DNA of 64,000 nt from Chitinophaga varians (GTDB lineage: Bacteria; Bacteroidota; Bacteroidia; Chitinophagales; Chitinophagaceae): the NCBI RefSeq assembly GCF_012641275.1, contig NZ_JABAIA010000002.1, positions 930,001 to 994,000 of the forward strand, written 5' to 3'. The position numbers were made by a program, and so were the translations under genes. The notes beneath the pieces were generated by a model, which was not told the DNA's origin, did no database searches, and saw only the letters and a program-made list of their open reading frames with translations. Below are positions 26,183-35,163 of the stretch, one piece after another (position 1 is the first letter of the stretch; the number at the start of each line of letters is the position of its first letter).

Positions 26183-27100
26183 ATGACGCATATGGAATCC
26201 GCTCCTCACCAGATAAACACCATTTCGGAATTGCACCGGCTGCTGGGCCTGCCCAAACCATTACACCCTATGGTGAGCCTGGTCCGTAACTGCGATGTGC
26301 ATATCCTCCGGGAAGAATTTCCGCAATCGCTTTTCCTGAACTTTTATAAGATCTCCTATATGGAAAACCTCCATGGAAAAGTAAAGTACGGACAAAGCTA
26401 TTATGATTTTGATGAGGGAGGAATGGTATTTGTGGCTCCGGGGCAACTGCTCACTGCGCCAACGGATGCTGATGAATATGAAGGGTTCAACCTGTTCATA
26501 CATCCTGATTTCCTCCAGGGACACCCCCTGGCTGGTACTATAAAAAAGTACCATTTTTTTACTTATGCCACCAACGAAGCGCTGCACTTGTCAGATAAAG
26601 AGAAGAAGACCGTGCTGTCGGTTTTTGGTATCATTGAAGACGAACTAAATGAACGGATTGACGATACGACGCAGGACGTGATTTTGGCGCAGACAGACCT
26701 GTTGCTTCAATACAGCAACCGGTTTTACAAGCGGCAGTTCGTTACGCGTAAAATCATCCACCATGATCTGTTGACAGCACTCGAAAAATTACTGGACGAT
26801 TATTTCAACAACGAAACAGCACTGATGCAGGGACTGCCCACCGTACAATACCTGGCAGGGCAACTGCATGTCTCTTCCCATTATTTAAGTGACATGCTCC
26901 GGTCACTCACAGGACAAAGCGCGCAACAGCATATTCACCGTAAAGTAGTGGACAAAGCTAAAGAGATGTTATCCACCAGTAAGTTGTCGGTTGCGGAGAT
27001 AGCCTACAATATTGGGTTTGGGCACCCACAATCTTTTAATAAATTCTTTAAAAGCAAAACCAGACTATCTCCGCTGGAATACAGGCAAACGTTTAATTGA
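26183..27100 (+). CDS. AraC-family transcriptional regulator
   Basis: 305 residues. The N-terminal part (FYKISYMENLHGKVKYG, GGMVFVAPGQLLTAP) is a cupin-like sensor. The C-terminal double helix-turn-helix includes VQYLAGQLHVSSHYLSDML and IAYNIGFGHPQSFNKFFKSK with the LSPLEYR ending. A TAACTTTA box (26172-26179) lies only 3 nt before the first ATG, so the mRNA may be leaderless or translation may begin at the second ATG (26192). It is next to the dienelactone-hydrolase-like gene and 1.2 kb from the hydrolase paralogue, both candidate targets. Confidence 0.92.
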   Translation: MTHMESAPHQINTISELHRLLGLPKPLHPMVSLVRNCDVHILREEFPQSLFLNFYKISYMENLHGKVKYGQSYYDFDEGGMVFVAPGQLLTAPTDADEYEGFNLFIHPDFLQGHPLAGTIKKYHFFTYATNEALHLSDKEKKTVLSVFGIIEDELNERIDDTTQDVILAQTDLLLQYSNRFYKRQFVTRKIIHHDLLTALEKLLDDYFNNETALMQGLPTVQYLAGQLHVSSHYLSDMLRSLTGQSAQQHIHRKVVDKAKEMLSTSKLSVAEIAYNIGFGHPQSFNKFFKSKTRLSPLEYRQTFN

Positions 27101-27293
27101 CAGCAGTCATCATGCTTATTACTGCTTCAATAACACCGCTGGCATACACTTTCGTCCGCCCTACTGTGAACTGCTTTTCAAATGCTATCCTGAAAACAGC
27201 GGTCTGCCTTTGCCTAATGCTACGAGCATGATAGTAGTAATCAATCGCCTCTTTCAGTTCTGCACAGGGCTTCTGTACCGTTGCATTTGTCAC
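27093..27293 (-). CDS. Possible small protein (66 codons), weakly supported
   Basis: An open frame starting with GTG that overlaps the stop codon of the CE2 esterase gene (GTGA) and ending inside the 3' end of the convergent AraC gene. The sequence (e.g. CAELKEAIDYYYHARSIRQR) could fold as helices, but I recognise no family and see no clear ribosome-binding site. It fills an otherwise empty 189-nt gap. It may equally be a chance frame. Confidence 0.25.
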   Translation of the reverse strand: MTNATVQKPCAELKEAIDYYYHARSIRQRQTAVFRIAFEKQFTVGRTKVYASGVIEAVISMMTAVN

Positions 27294-28342
27294 CAGTGTT
27301 TTATTTTTTTGATGTAGGCGGTCAGCTCATTGGCCATCAGCTGATGTTGGGCCAGATCGGGATGACCGCCGCAACCGCTTTGATATTTTCTGCTGTAAAA
27401 ATATTTGCTCACCTTTTTGTCCTGCATGGCAGCTACTACAGCGGTGATGTACCGCTGCAATATCGGTGAAAAAGCCGGATCTGCCATAGGGCTGTCGATA
27501 CATACGATAGTGGCCGCGGGGTAGTACGTCCTCAGCCTTTTCAGGAAAGTCACATAAGCCTGGCAGAAGCGGGCAGAGTCCTGTGGACCGTCATTCTCAC
27601 CCAGGGTGACAGCCACCACATCGGGTTGGTAGTTGGCGAAGTCCCATGGAATGGAGTCACGGTACATATTGACTTTATCAAATACCTTCGGCATGGTATG
27701 CGGCATACCACAGCAGCTTTGTACCAGCCCGATACCGGAAACGGAGCTGAGCTGCCATTGAGCATTCAGCTGACGGGCCGTCAGCGGGCCATAACTTTTC
27801 CAGGCGTTATGCTGATCGTACCATTGTCCCTGGCCACAGGGCACGGAAGCCTGATCGCTGCCAGACCCGCAGGTGATGGAGTTGCCGATGAATTCAATTT
27901 TTCGTACAGGCGATACCGGTAGTGGCAGCAGTTCCTGGCAGCGCAGGCCTGCAAATTCCATGTAACCGATACCAGCCTCCGTATTTTTGCAGATAACGAT
28001 GGTATGCGGACCTTCGCCCAGTCCCTGGTGCAGGCGGATGGTATCGCTTTTGCCCAGCAACTGCTGGCGGACAGGCGCTTTATTGTCGATGATAATCGAC
28101 ACGTAGTTATGGTTGGTGCCGTATAACATTTCATCATTCAGCACAATCTCACAGCGCGGGCCTTTGAAGCGGGCCGTTACATATACGCCGGAAGCCCAGA
28201 AGCGGGGCGTGGCAGGCGTAGAGAAATCGATGCGTCCCACATATTGGAAATAGCCGTTGTCAGCAGGGTAGAAGGTATCAGCGTGGCTCGTTTGCCACAG
28301 CAGGCAGCTCAGGAACAGGACAAGGATTTTATACACGGCCAT
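27290..28342 (-). CDS. Carbohydrate esterase family 2-type SGNH hydrolase
   Basis: 350 residues with a signal peptide (ILVLFLSCLLWQTSHAD). The N-terminal ~130 residues form a jelly-roll domain (RFWASGVYVTARFKGPRCEIVL). The SGNH/GDSL domain begins KIEFIGNSITCG with catalytic Ser155, continues with VVAVTLGENDG, and has catalytic His327 in SGCGGHPD. This two-domain order is that of CE2 acetyl esterases, which deacetylate mannans, xylans and other polysaccharides. It is divergent from a BrkB-like gene and close to a sugar symporter and epimerase pair; a role in acetylated hemicellulose use is reasonable but inferred. Confidence 0.88.
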   Translation of the reverse strand: MAVYKILVLFLSCLLWQTSHADTFYPADNGYFQYVGRIDFSTPATPRFWASGVYVTARFKGPRCEIVLNDEMLYGTNHNYVSIIIDNKAPVRQQLLGKSDTIRLHQGLGEGPHTIVICKNTEAGIGYMEFAGLRCQELLPLPVSPVRKIEFIGNSITCGSGSDQASVPCGQGQWYDQHNAWKSYGPLTARQLNAQWQLSSVSGIGLVQSCCGMPHTMPKVFDKVNMYRDSIPWDFANYQPDVVAVTLGENDGPQDSARFCQAYVTFLKRLRTYYPAATIVCIDSPMADPAFSPILQRYITAVVAAMQDKKVSKYFYSRKYQSGCGGHPDLAQHQLMANELTAYIKKIKHW

Positions 28343-28360
28343 TAAGTTTAGGGGATACTT

Positions 28361-28368
28361 TATATTTG
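28361..28368 (+). promoter_or_regulatory. Bacteroidota -7 promoter box (TATATTTG)
   Basis: Exact match to TAnnTTTG 44 nt upstream of the BrkB-like gene. No convincing -33 TTTG at the expected distance, so support is moderate. Confidence 0.45.
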
Positions 28369-28411
28369 CGGTTATACGGTAAATTTAGCATTACCGGCCG
28401 AATTTTCAAAC

Positions 28412-29350
28412 ATGGGTGATATTACAACAACAAAAAAGCCGCCCTACTGGCGCCTGCTGCTACTGTCCTTTAAAGATGCCTATCAGTCTTTGCAGGCCAA
28501 TGATCCGTTGCGGCTGGCGGGGGCCACTGCTTTTTTCACCACGTTTGCGCTGCCGGCCATCCTGGTGATATTGATTCAGTTGCTGCGGCTTATTTTCCGG
28601 ATGGAGCATCCGGGCCGCCGGTTGTCACAGCAGCTGGAGGCGCTGTTCGGCATTGAAACGGCCGAAGCCATCGTGCAAACATTGCGGGCTTTCAGGAGCA
28701 TCGCACAAAACTGGCTGATCGGCATCGCGGGATTTCTTTTCCTGCTGTTTGTGGCCACCACCCTGTTTAAGATCATCAAAGGTTCTATTAACGAACTGTG
28801 GAAGATAAAAGCTGTTCACCGCGCGAATTTCGGGCAGATTATGCTGTCACGCCTGAGAGGGGTGCTGGTGATTTTTTTTGCGGGACTGCTGTTCCTCATA
28901 GATGTGATCGCGGAAGCGGCCCAGGCGTTCCTGGGAAAATACATCAGCATTTATCTGCCCGCACTGGCCTCTTATTATAACAGCACCCTCAACTATGTAT
29001 TGTCGGTACTGATCGTCACCATCTGGTTTTATCTCGTTTTTTATTTTATCCCCGACGGGCGGCCACGTCTGAAACCCGGGCTGGTAGGCGCACTGGTGAC
29101 CGGTATCCTCTTCAGTATCGGGAAAATCGTATTAAAAGTACTGCTCACCTACAGCAGTATTAATACCTTGTATGGCGCATCCGCGTCTACCGTGCTGCTG
29201 CTGCTGTTTATGTTTTATTCTTCCATTATCTTCTACTTCGGGGCTGCTTTTACAGACGCCTGGTCCACCCATATCGGCATGCCTATCCGTACTGCGCAAC
29301 ATGCAGCGCACTATGAACTGAAAACAGCGGAAGACAGACCATCTCTTTAA
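28412..29350 (+). CDS. YihY/BrkB-family inner-membrane protein
   Basis: 312 residues with about six hydrophobic segments. The family pattern is clear: an N-terminal region LRLAGATAFFTTFALPAILVI, then FLLFVATTLFKIIKGSINELWKI, LRGVLVIFFAGLLFLIDVI, a central RPRLKPGLVGALVTGILF and the C-terminal INTLYGASASTVLLLLFMFY followed by FYFGAAFTDAW. The YihY/BrkB family (formerly annotated RNase BN) are membrane proteins whose exact function is unresolved. It appears to be a stand-alone gene. Confidence 0.93.
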   Translation: MGDITTTKKPPYWRLLLLSFKDAYQSLQANDPLRLAGATAFFTTFALPAILVILIQLLRLIFRMEHPGRRLSQQLEALFGIETAEAIVQTLRAFRSIAQNWLIGIAGFLFLLFVATTLFKIIKGSINELWKIKAVHRANFGQIMLSRLRGVLVIFFAGLLFLIDVIAEAAQAFLGKYISIYLPALASYYNSTLNYVLSVLIVTIWFYLVFYFIPDGRPRLKPGLVGALVTGILFSIGKIVLKVLLTYSSINTLYGASASTVLLLLFMFYSSIIFYFGAAFTDAWSTHIGMPIRTAQHAAHYELKTAEDRPSL

Positions 29351-29455
29351 CCCGGATAAGAAATTACCATAAACAGATAAATAAGTATTACAGAAAAATG
29401 TATTTTGTGGGAATAGTTTTGACTGGTAATAACAGCCAGCTTTTATACCCACGTT

Positions 29456-30835
29456 ATGGACAACCAAATTACCCTCCGGGAAAAAATCGGATATGGTTTT
29501 GGCGATATGGCTTCTTCTATGTTCTGGAAGCTGTTTGGCATGTACCTGTTATTTTTTTATACCGATGTGATGGGGATCACGGCCGCCGCTGCGGGTACCA
29601 TGTTCCTGATCAGCCGTATCTGGGACACGCTTTTTGATCCCGTGGTCGGTATCCTGGCCGACCGTACCAGTTCCCGCTGGGGCAAGTTCCGTCCTTACCT
29701 TCTGTACATGGCAATACCGTTTGGCATTATAGGAGTGCTCACCTTCACCACACCGGCATATGGCCCTTCCGGGAAACTTATCTACACTTATATCACCTAT
29801 TCCGCCATGATGATGATCTATTCTCTGATCAATGTGCCTTATGCGTCATTGCTGGGCGTGATGACACCGGATGGGCGGGAACGGAATAGGCTGGCTTCTT
29901 TCCGCATGGCGTTTGCGTTCGGCGGCAGCCTGCTGGCGGTAGCGCTGATAGAACCGCTGGTGGGCATCTTCAGCGAAAACGATAGCCCGCAGCGTGGCTG
30001 GCAGCTGGGCGTAGCAGTGATTGCGCTGATCTGCGTACAGTTGTTCCTGTTATGTTTTGCATGGGTAAAAGAACGGGTGCGGCCTGCCTTTGTGCAATCT
30101 GCTTCGCTCAAAGATGATCTCCGCGATCTCTGGCAAAACCGGCCCTGGTGGATATTGCTCGGCGCCGGTGTAGCGGCGCTCATTTTCAACTCTATCCGCG
30201 ATGGCGCCACCTTGTATTACTTTAAGTATTTCATTCAGCAGGACGCTGCTTTCCAGGTGGGCAATACCAAAGTGACCTGGTCCACGCTATACCTGTTGAT
30301 AGGCCAGGGTGCCAATATACTAGGTGTCGTACTGGCGTCACCGGTAGGTAACCGTATCGGGAAAAAGAACACCTATCTCCTGGCGATGGTGATCGCTTCT
30401 GCAGGCAGTATCGGGTTTTACTGGCTGCAAAAAGAGCAGCTGGTGCTTATCTATGTATTGCAGTTGATCATCAGTGTATGCGCAGGCATCATTTTCCCAT
30501 TGTTATGGTCGATGTGCGCCGATATCGCTGACTACTCCGAATGGCGCAATGGCCGCAGGGCCACGGGCCTTATCTTTTCCTCTTCTTCGATGTCGCAGAA
30601 GTTTGGCTGGACGCTCGGTGGAGCGCTCACCGGCTGGCTGCTGGGCAGCTTCGGCTTTCAGGCCAACAGTGTGCAGCAACATGCCACCCAACAGGGTATC
30701 GTACTGATGTTAAGCTGGCTGCCGGCTGCCGGTTCATTACTCTCTATTCTTTTTATCATTTTATATCCTTTGTCGGAAGACCGTACCGCCCTTATCAGCA
30801 AAGATCTGGCTATCCGTAAACAACAACTCAACTGA
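29456..30835 (+). CDS. GPH-family sugar:cation symporter (MFS)
   Basis: 459 residues with twelve hydrophobic segments. The start LREKIGYGFGDMASSMFWKL and the loop ISRIWDTLFDPVVGILADRT, followed by SSRWGKFRPYLL, are the hallmarks of glycoside-pentoside-hexuronide symporters (MelB-like; the DP and R residues belong to the conserved loop). It imports a mono- or disaccharide with a cation. Its stop codon overlaps the start of the epimerase gene (TGATG), so they are co-translated. With a cellobiose 2-epimerase-like partner the cargo may be a beta-1,4-linked mannose/glucose disaccharide; that is inference. Confidence 0.93.
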   Translation: MDNQITLREKIGYGFGDMASSMFWKLFGMYLLFFYTDVMGITAAAAGTMFLISRIWDTLFDPVVGILADRTSSRWGKFRPYLLYMAIPFGIIGVLTFTTPAYGPSGKLIYTYITYSAMMMIYSLINVPYASLLGVMTPDGRERNRLASFRMAFAFGGSLLAVALIEPLVGIFSENDSPQRGWQLGVAVIALICVQLFLLCFAWVKERVRPAFVQSASLKDDLRDLWQNRPWWILLGAGVAALIFNSIRDGATLYYFKYFIQQDAAFQVGNTKVTWSTLYLLIGQGANILGVVLASPVGNRIGKKNTYLLAMVIASAGSIGFYWLQKEQLVLIYVLQLIISVCAGIIFPLLWSMCADIADYSEWRNGRRATGLIFSSSSMSQKFGWTLGGALTGWLLGSFGFQANSVQQHATQQGIVLMLSWLPAAGSLLSILFIILYPLSEDRTALISKDLAIRKQQLN

Positions 30836-32013
30836 TGATACAGCAAACATTAAAACAGGAATTACAAACCGAACTACGCCGTATTCTGCACTATTGGATG
30901 AGGTTTCTGCCCGACGAACAGCATGGCGGATTTTATGGAAAGGTAGACAACCAAAACAACGTTGAGGTACAGGCTCCTAAAGGGGCCGTGCTGAACGCCC
31001 GTATCCTGTGGGCTTTCTCCGCAGCGTATAACCTTACCCGTGATCCATCCCTGTTGGAGATGGCGCACCGCGCGGAAAAATGGTTCAGTGCGCACCTGCT
31101 GGATACTGAGCATGGCGGCGTATTCTGGACCGTTGATCACGAAGGCCGTCCGCTGGAAACAAAAAAACAAACATATGCCATCGCCTTTGCAATCTATGCC
31201 TACAGCGAATACTTCCGGGCCACGAAACAACAGGCGGTGCTGACAGTCGCCATCCGCCTGTATAATCATCTGCAGCGGTTTAGCTACGATCCCCAATACG
31301 GCGGTTACCTCGAAGCTTTCACGCGTGACTGGAAACCTTTGTCAGACCAGCGCCTCAGCGAAAAAGACGCCAACGAAAAAAAGACGACAAACACTCACCT
31401 GCACGTGTTGGAGGCTTACGCCAACCTATATACGGTATGGCCGGAAAGCACACTGCGAAAGAACATCCAGGACATACTGCGGCTGTTCCTGGACCGCATC
31501 ATCGATCGTAAAAGCGGGCATCTGCATTTATTTTTTAACGAACAATGGAAGGTAAAAGGGCAACTGGTGTCTTATGGTCACGACATAGAAGCCAGCTGGT
31601 TACTACTGGAAGCTGCGCATACCATTGATGATCCGGAACTGGTGACGGCCTTTAAAGCCCTGGCGCTGAAAATGACCCTGGCAACGGAAGAAGGACTTGC
31701 CCGTGATGGCGGGTTATGGTATGAATATGAACCGTCCACGCAACACACGGTCACAGAGAAACACTGGTGGCCACAGGCGGAAGCTATCGTAGGATTTGTA
31801 AATGCCTGGCAGCTGCAGCCTTCCGGCCGCTTCCTGCAAAGGGCCTATGACTGCTGGAAGTTCACCGAAAAACACCTGCTGGACAAAACGAACGGCGAAT
31901 GGTATTGGGGCATCAGGGAAGATGGTGCTGTTATGGAAGAAGATAAGGCTGGATTGTGGAAATGCCCGTACCATAATGCACGGGCGTGTATGGAGATAAT
32001 GAAGCGTTTATAA
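30835..32013 (+). CDS. AGE-family epimerase, cellobiose 2-epimerase-like
   Basis: 392 residues forming an (alpha/alpha)6 barrel. Characteristic stretches are WMRFLPDEQHGGFYGKVD at the N-terminus, NARILWAFSAAYNL, THLHVLEAYANLY, SYGHDIEASWLLLEAA and the catalytic HWWPQAEAIVGF, with a terminal WKCPYHNARACMEI. These match cellobiose 2-epimerases, which interconvert the reducing-end glucose and mannose of beta-1,4 disaccharides, more closely than N-acylglucosamine epimerases. Translationally coupled to the GPH symporter, which suggests uptake and then epimerisation of a mannobiose- or cellobiose-like sugar. Confidence 0.9.
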   Translation: MIQQTLKQELQTELRRILHYWMRFLPDEQHGGFYGKVDNQNNVEVQAPKGAVLNARILWAFSAAYNLTRDPSLLEMAHRAEKWFSAHLLDTEHGGVFWTVDHEGRPLETKKQTYAIAFAIYAYSEYFRATKQQAVLTVAIRLYNHLQRFSYDPQYGGYLEAFTRDWKPLSDQRLSEKDANEKKTTNTHLHVLEAYANLYTVWPESTLRKNIQDILRLFLDRIIDRKSGHLHLFFNEQWKVKGQLVSYGHDIEASWLLLEAAHTIDDPELVTAFKALALKMTLATEEGLARDGGLWYEYEPSTQHTVTEKHWWPQAEAIVGFVNAWQLQPSGRFLQRAYDCWKFTEKHLLDKTNGEWYWGIREDGAVMEEDKAGLWKCPYHNARACMEIMKRL

Positions 32014-32072
32014 TAAGGTCTGTTATATAGGGAATCATTGACGTTTATTACGTAACCCCTTGCCTCCGAAAA

Positions 32073-32104
32073 CCGAAATCCAGGGCTCACGCCCTGGATT
32101 TCGG
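32073..32104. terminator. Bidirectional hairpin between epimerase and PL6 genes
   Basis: Perfect 14-bp inverted repeat (32073-32086 with 32091-32104), 4-nt loop. It lies between convergent genes; on the minus strand it is followed by TTTTCGG. Confidence 0.7.
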
Positions 32105-32144
32105 GATGATGGAATGCGGGTCATCAATTCCGAATTCCATCATC
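32105..32144. repeat. Second inverted repeat beside the terminator
   Basis: 11-bp arms (32105-32115 and 32134-32144) with an 18-nt loop, immediately adjacent to the terminator hairpin. It may form a second, weaker stem downstream of the PL6 gene. Confidence 0.5.
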
Positions 32145-32151
32145 CGGGATA

Positions 32152-34245
32152 TCAATATTTAAGCACGCTCCGGGTAGTTTGAAACACCCCGTCGCTCACC
32201 TGGACGAAATACATGCCTCCCGGCAAAGCGGTAAGATTAAAGTTCGCTTCGAGCGTAGTGGCGTCGGCGGGCAGCACGGTGGCTGCTACCTGGTGACCTC
32301 TGGCGTCGAGCACGATCAGGCGGTATGATTTATTCTTTTTGTCTGTCAGTTTCACTTTGAAAGTCCCGGTAGTGGGATTGGGATATACGTTGACCGGCAC
32401 TTCCTTCGCGGTGGCGGCCATCAGGCTGGTTTGTTGTTCAAACAGCTCCCATTCTGCCAGCTGCGTACCTGTGTCACCGTTATTGGAGGTGATGTTCAGG
32501 CGGTAATAGCGGTAGGCGGTGGTGTTGGTAGAGGTGTAGGCTTTTGTCAGTCCGCGTGTGGCGAAGGTTTCGTTGGAACGGCTGTCGATGGTGGTCCAGG
32601 TGATGGTGTCATTGGAGCCTTGCAGCGTCCAGTTTTTAGGATCGCGGGCTGGTACGTCGTTGGCGGAAGTCAGCGTGTATTTGGTGACTTTGGCCGGTGC
32701 GGTGGATTTGTATTGAATCCACAAGGCTGTTCTGCCGCTGCGGAAATATTTGGTGGCGATGTCGTTATCTATCAGGCTGGGGATGTCTTCCGACGGTTTG
32801 GTGGTGTTGGGATATTGGCCGGTGATGACACCGCCGTTGTCGGTGATGTCTACCAGCTGTGTAACCGGCGGGGTGGAATTGGCGTTGTAGCCTACCATGG
32901 AAGGCTGAAGGATAACGGCTGTCACGGGGGCGGTAGACACCTGGTCGGCGCCGGCATCCAGAGGGGAGGTGCGGGGTTGGCCGTCCATATCAAATTTCAC
33001 GTCCGGGTAAGCGGTGGTGGCTGCGCCGATAGCAGGGCTGCCGGGCTGCAGGTGGAAGGTGCCGGTAGTGTCGCGTGCCACGAGCGGGTTGGCGGTTACG
33101 TAACCACCGCTGGGGATGGCGCCGGCACTGGTGTTGTAGATGATGTTGCCTTTCCAGGTGGGATTGGTATATGGCCCGGCGATAGTGGCGGCCGTGCTGC
33201 CTCCCTGGATGATATTGTAGGCCACGTTGGTGTAGGTGGCACCCAGACCGCCGGTGCGGCCTGACTGGGTGATGTTGCTGGTATTATTGACCAGTGTATT
33301 GAAGGCTATCAGTACGCGGTCGGGGCGGTCGTGGCAGGTGAGCGGCGAGCCGTCGGCCACTTCACCATCGCCATTGCCGATGTTGATCGCTGGATTGCAG
33401 GTCTCAAAATGATTGCTGTAGATGACGTGGTCGTCACCGAAGATGCGGATGCCTGGGGTATTGACGAAGTAGTTGCCATACACCTTGCATTTGTTGCCAT
33501 GCCTTAAGGTGAACTGGGCGGCGCAGTTGCGGATGGTATTGTACCGTATTGTTACGGCTGATGATTTCACGGAGATCATTTCATTTTCGCCGGCGCATTG
33601 TTCAAAGAGGTTGTATTCCACGATGCTGTTGCTGGAAGACATGCTGTAGCCGCTCAGCCCAAACTGGAATGTTTCTGCGCCGTTGCCTGTCTGTGGCTGC
33701 TGGTCGAGGAAGTAGTTGTGGTGTATCCACAGGCTTTCGGCGATCTGGCTGCCGGAGCCGCGGATGGCCAGGAAGCGGCCCATCGCGTTTTTATGCTGGA
33801 AGGTGTTGTAGTCCACTTCGTGATTGTTACCGGCGATGGTCAGGTTTTCCCCGTCTCCCGGTGTTTCGAAGATGTTGCGGGTGAAGCGGCAGAAGGACGT
33901 GCCGCTGCCTGTTTTGGCTTTGCTGGCGCTGTGGGTGAATTTAAACCCCTGGACGATGATGTACTGGGCGGGACTGGCGATGTTGAAGCCACCGGTACCG
34001 GCGATGGTCACACCTGCCACTGATTGCGCTTTGATGGTGATGGGCTGGGCCGCCGTTCCCTGTTTGGTGATGGAGATATCAGCCGAAGCGGTGTAGGTGC
34101 CGTTGGCCACGATGATCACATCTCCGGGATTGGCGTTGTTGATGGCGGTCTGCAATGCAGACAGGGACGTTACCGTTGTTTGGGCGGTGGCTTGTACGAC
34201 TGTCAGCCAGCACAGTACAAGCAGAGGGAGTAGCTTTTTTCTCAT
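32152..34245 (-). CDS. Secreted PL6-family polysaccharide lyase with F5/8C domain and T9SS sorting tail
   Basis: 697 residues. A signal peptide (LLPLLVLCWLTVVQATAQ) precedes a right-handed parallel beta-helix of the chondroitinase-B/PL6 type (about 23-430). The catalytic pair is recognisable: Lys227 in MISVKSSA and Arg248 in FTLRHGNKCKVYGNYF, with Glu220 nearby. A discoidin/F5-8C-like carbohydrate-binding domain (about 455-605) follows, and a type IX secretion sorting domain ends the protein (VNVYPNPTTGTF to TTRSVLKY). PL6 enzymes cleave alginate or dermatan/chondroitin by beta-elimination; which one cannot be decided here. A LacI-type operator lies upstream. Confidence 0.9.
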   Translation of the reverse strand: MRKKLLPLLVLCWLTVVQATAQTTVTSLSALQTAINNANPGDVIIVANGTYTASADISITKQGTAAQPITIKAQSVAGVTIAGTGGFNIASPAQYIIVQGFKFTHSASKAKTGSGTSFCRFTRNIFETPGDGENLTIAGNNHEVDYNTFQHKNAMGRFLAIRGSGSQIAESLWIHHNYFLDQQPQTGNGAETFQFGLSGYSMSSSNSIVEYNLFEQCAGENEMISVKSSAVTIRYNTIRNCAAQFTLRHGNKCKVYGNYFVNTPGIRIFGDDHVIYSNHFETCNPAINIGNGDGEVADGSPLTCHDRPDRVLIAFNTLVNNTSNITQSGRTGGLGATYTNVAYNIIQGGSTAATIAGPYTNPTWKGNIIYNTSAGAIPSGGYVTANPLVARDTTGTFHLQPGSPAIGAATTAYPDVKFDMDGQPRTSPLDAGADQVSTAPVTAVILQPSMVGYNANSTPPVTQLVDITDNGGVITGQYPNTTKPSEDIPSLIDNDIATKYFRSGRTALWIQYKSTAPAKVTKYTLTSANDVPARDPKNWTLQGSNDTITWTTIDSRSNETFATRGLTKAYTSTNTTAYRYYRLNITSNNGDTGTQLAEWELFEQQTSLMAATAKEVPVNVYPNPTTGTFKVKLTDKKNKSYRLIVLDARGHQVAATVLPADATTLEANFNLTALPGGMYFVQVSDGVFQTTRSVLKY

Positions 34246-34335
34246 GTGGAATGTTTAAAGTATGGTTGCAGGGAGTGAATGGGTTGTGTAAAGCCGGTCT
34301 AAAGGTCTTTCAGGATAACTAACGGTCTTCATTTA

Positions 34336-34349
34336 TGCAATCGTTTGCA
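34336..34349. promoter_or_regulatory. LacI-type operator upstream of the PL6 lyase
   Basis: TGCAATCGTTTGCA, a near-perfect palindrome of the form TGCAAnCGnTTGCA with the central CG typical of LacI/GalR-family operators. It lies 91 nt before the PL6 start codon. No LacI-family gene is present in the window, so the regulator would be encoded elsewhere. Confidence 0.55.
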
Positions 34350-34443
34350 TTGCAAGAAAAGAAAAAAACTCTGAATAAAAAAAACTGTTTTTTAAGTGAT
34401 TACTGCTGAAGTATTTAGGTACATTTAGGTGAAGTTATACAGC

Positions 34444-35139
34444 ATGGAAACGATTGACTACAAACTGGAAGCGGCCAAAAAGGCGATGACGTATGTGCGT
34501 GAGGGGTATACCATAGGATTGGGTGCCGGTAGCACCATCGCCCACCTGGTAAAGGAACTGGCGGCGGTACCTGCACTATTGAAAAGCATCTCCGTGGCAA
34601 CGGCCTCTTTCAACACCCGGCTGTTGTTGCAGGAACACGGCTTTACTGTCAGGGACGTGGCATCTTTGGCACGACTGGACATCCACTTCGATGGCTGCGA
34701 TCAGTTCGACCGTAGCCTCAACGCCCTGAAAAGCGGCGGCGGCGTACATACCCCCGAAAAGCTGCTGGCTGCCATGGCGCAACGGTTTATACTGATAGGC
34801 GACGGCGCCAAATACGTGGAAAAGCTGCTGCCTACCGTGCCGGTCGTAATAGAACTCATCCCGGACGCACTATCTTTTGTGCAACAGGCATTGCTGCGCC
34901 TTTACCCCGATGCACGCCCGCAATTGCGGCTTAGCAACAAAAAAGACGGCGCAGTCATTACAGAACGCGGCAATCTGCTGATAGACATCTGGTTCACGGC
35001 ATTTCCCCCGGTTGCAGAAATTAATCCACAGTTAAAAGCCGTACCCGGAATACTGGAAACATCCCTCTTTTATCACATGGCCCATGAAGCCATCATCGCC
35101 GGCAAAAACGGGGTGACGATTGTATTTCCGGAAAGATAG
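34444..35139 (+). CDS. rpiA: Ribose-5-phosphate isomerase A (divergent)
   Basis: 231 residues. The fold and length are those of RpiA, which interconverts ribose 5-phosphate and ribulose 5-phosphate in the pentose phosphate pathway. The phosphate loop is GLGAGSTIAHLV; the active-site loop is DGCDQFDRSLNALKSGGG in place of the usual DGADE...KGGG, so both aspartates and the lysine are kept but neighbours differ; EK of TPEKLLA and the GDGAKYV stretch are also present. ATG 34444 is chosen over an in-frame GTG at 34429 because AGGTGA lies about 9 nt before it. A TetR gene follows 24 nt later, with its operator overlapping the rpiA stop codon. Confidence 0.88.
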   Translation: METIDYKLEAAKKAMTYVREGYTIGLGAGSTIAHLVKELAAVPALLKSISVATASFNTRLLLQEHGFTVRDVASLARLDIHFDGCDQFDRSLNALKSGGGVHTPEKLLAAMAQRFILIGDGAKYVEKLLPTVPVVIELIPDALSFVQQALLRLYPDARPQLRLSNKKDGAVITERGNLLIDIWFTAFPPVAEINPQLKAVPGILETSLFYHMAHEAIIAGKNGVTIVFPER

Positions 35140-35151
35140 ATCAGTCTGTCT
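35134..35151. promoter_or_regulatory. TetR-type operator overlapping the TetR promoter
   Basis: AGATAGATCAGTCTGTCT, closely matching AGACAGATTGGTCTGTCT at 39004-39021. It is directly followed by TATCTTTG (35152-35159), an exact TAnnTTTG -7 box, 4 nt before the TetR start codon. This position would let the TetR protein repress its own gene; transcription probably starts at or next to the ATG, giving an almost leaderless mRNA. Confidence 0.65.
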
Positions 35152-35163
35152 TATCTTTGTGTA

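Noticed and set aside
32431..33264. 277-codon Gly/Val-rich frame on the plus strand
   Set aside because: Antisense to the beta-helix part of the PL6 lyase. Its repeat-like look mirrors the lyase's own repeats.
22009..34245. A joint alginate utilisation locus (alginate-type porin plus PL6 lyase)
   Set aside because: The two genes are about 9 kb apart in separate transcription units, and no uronate catabolism genes or other alginate lyases are present.
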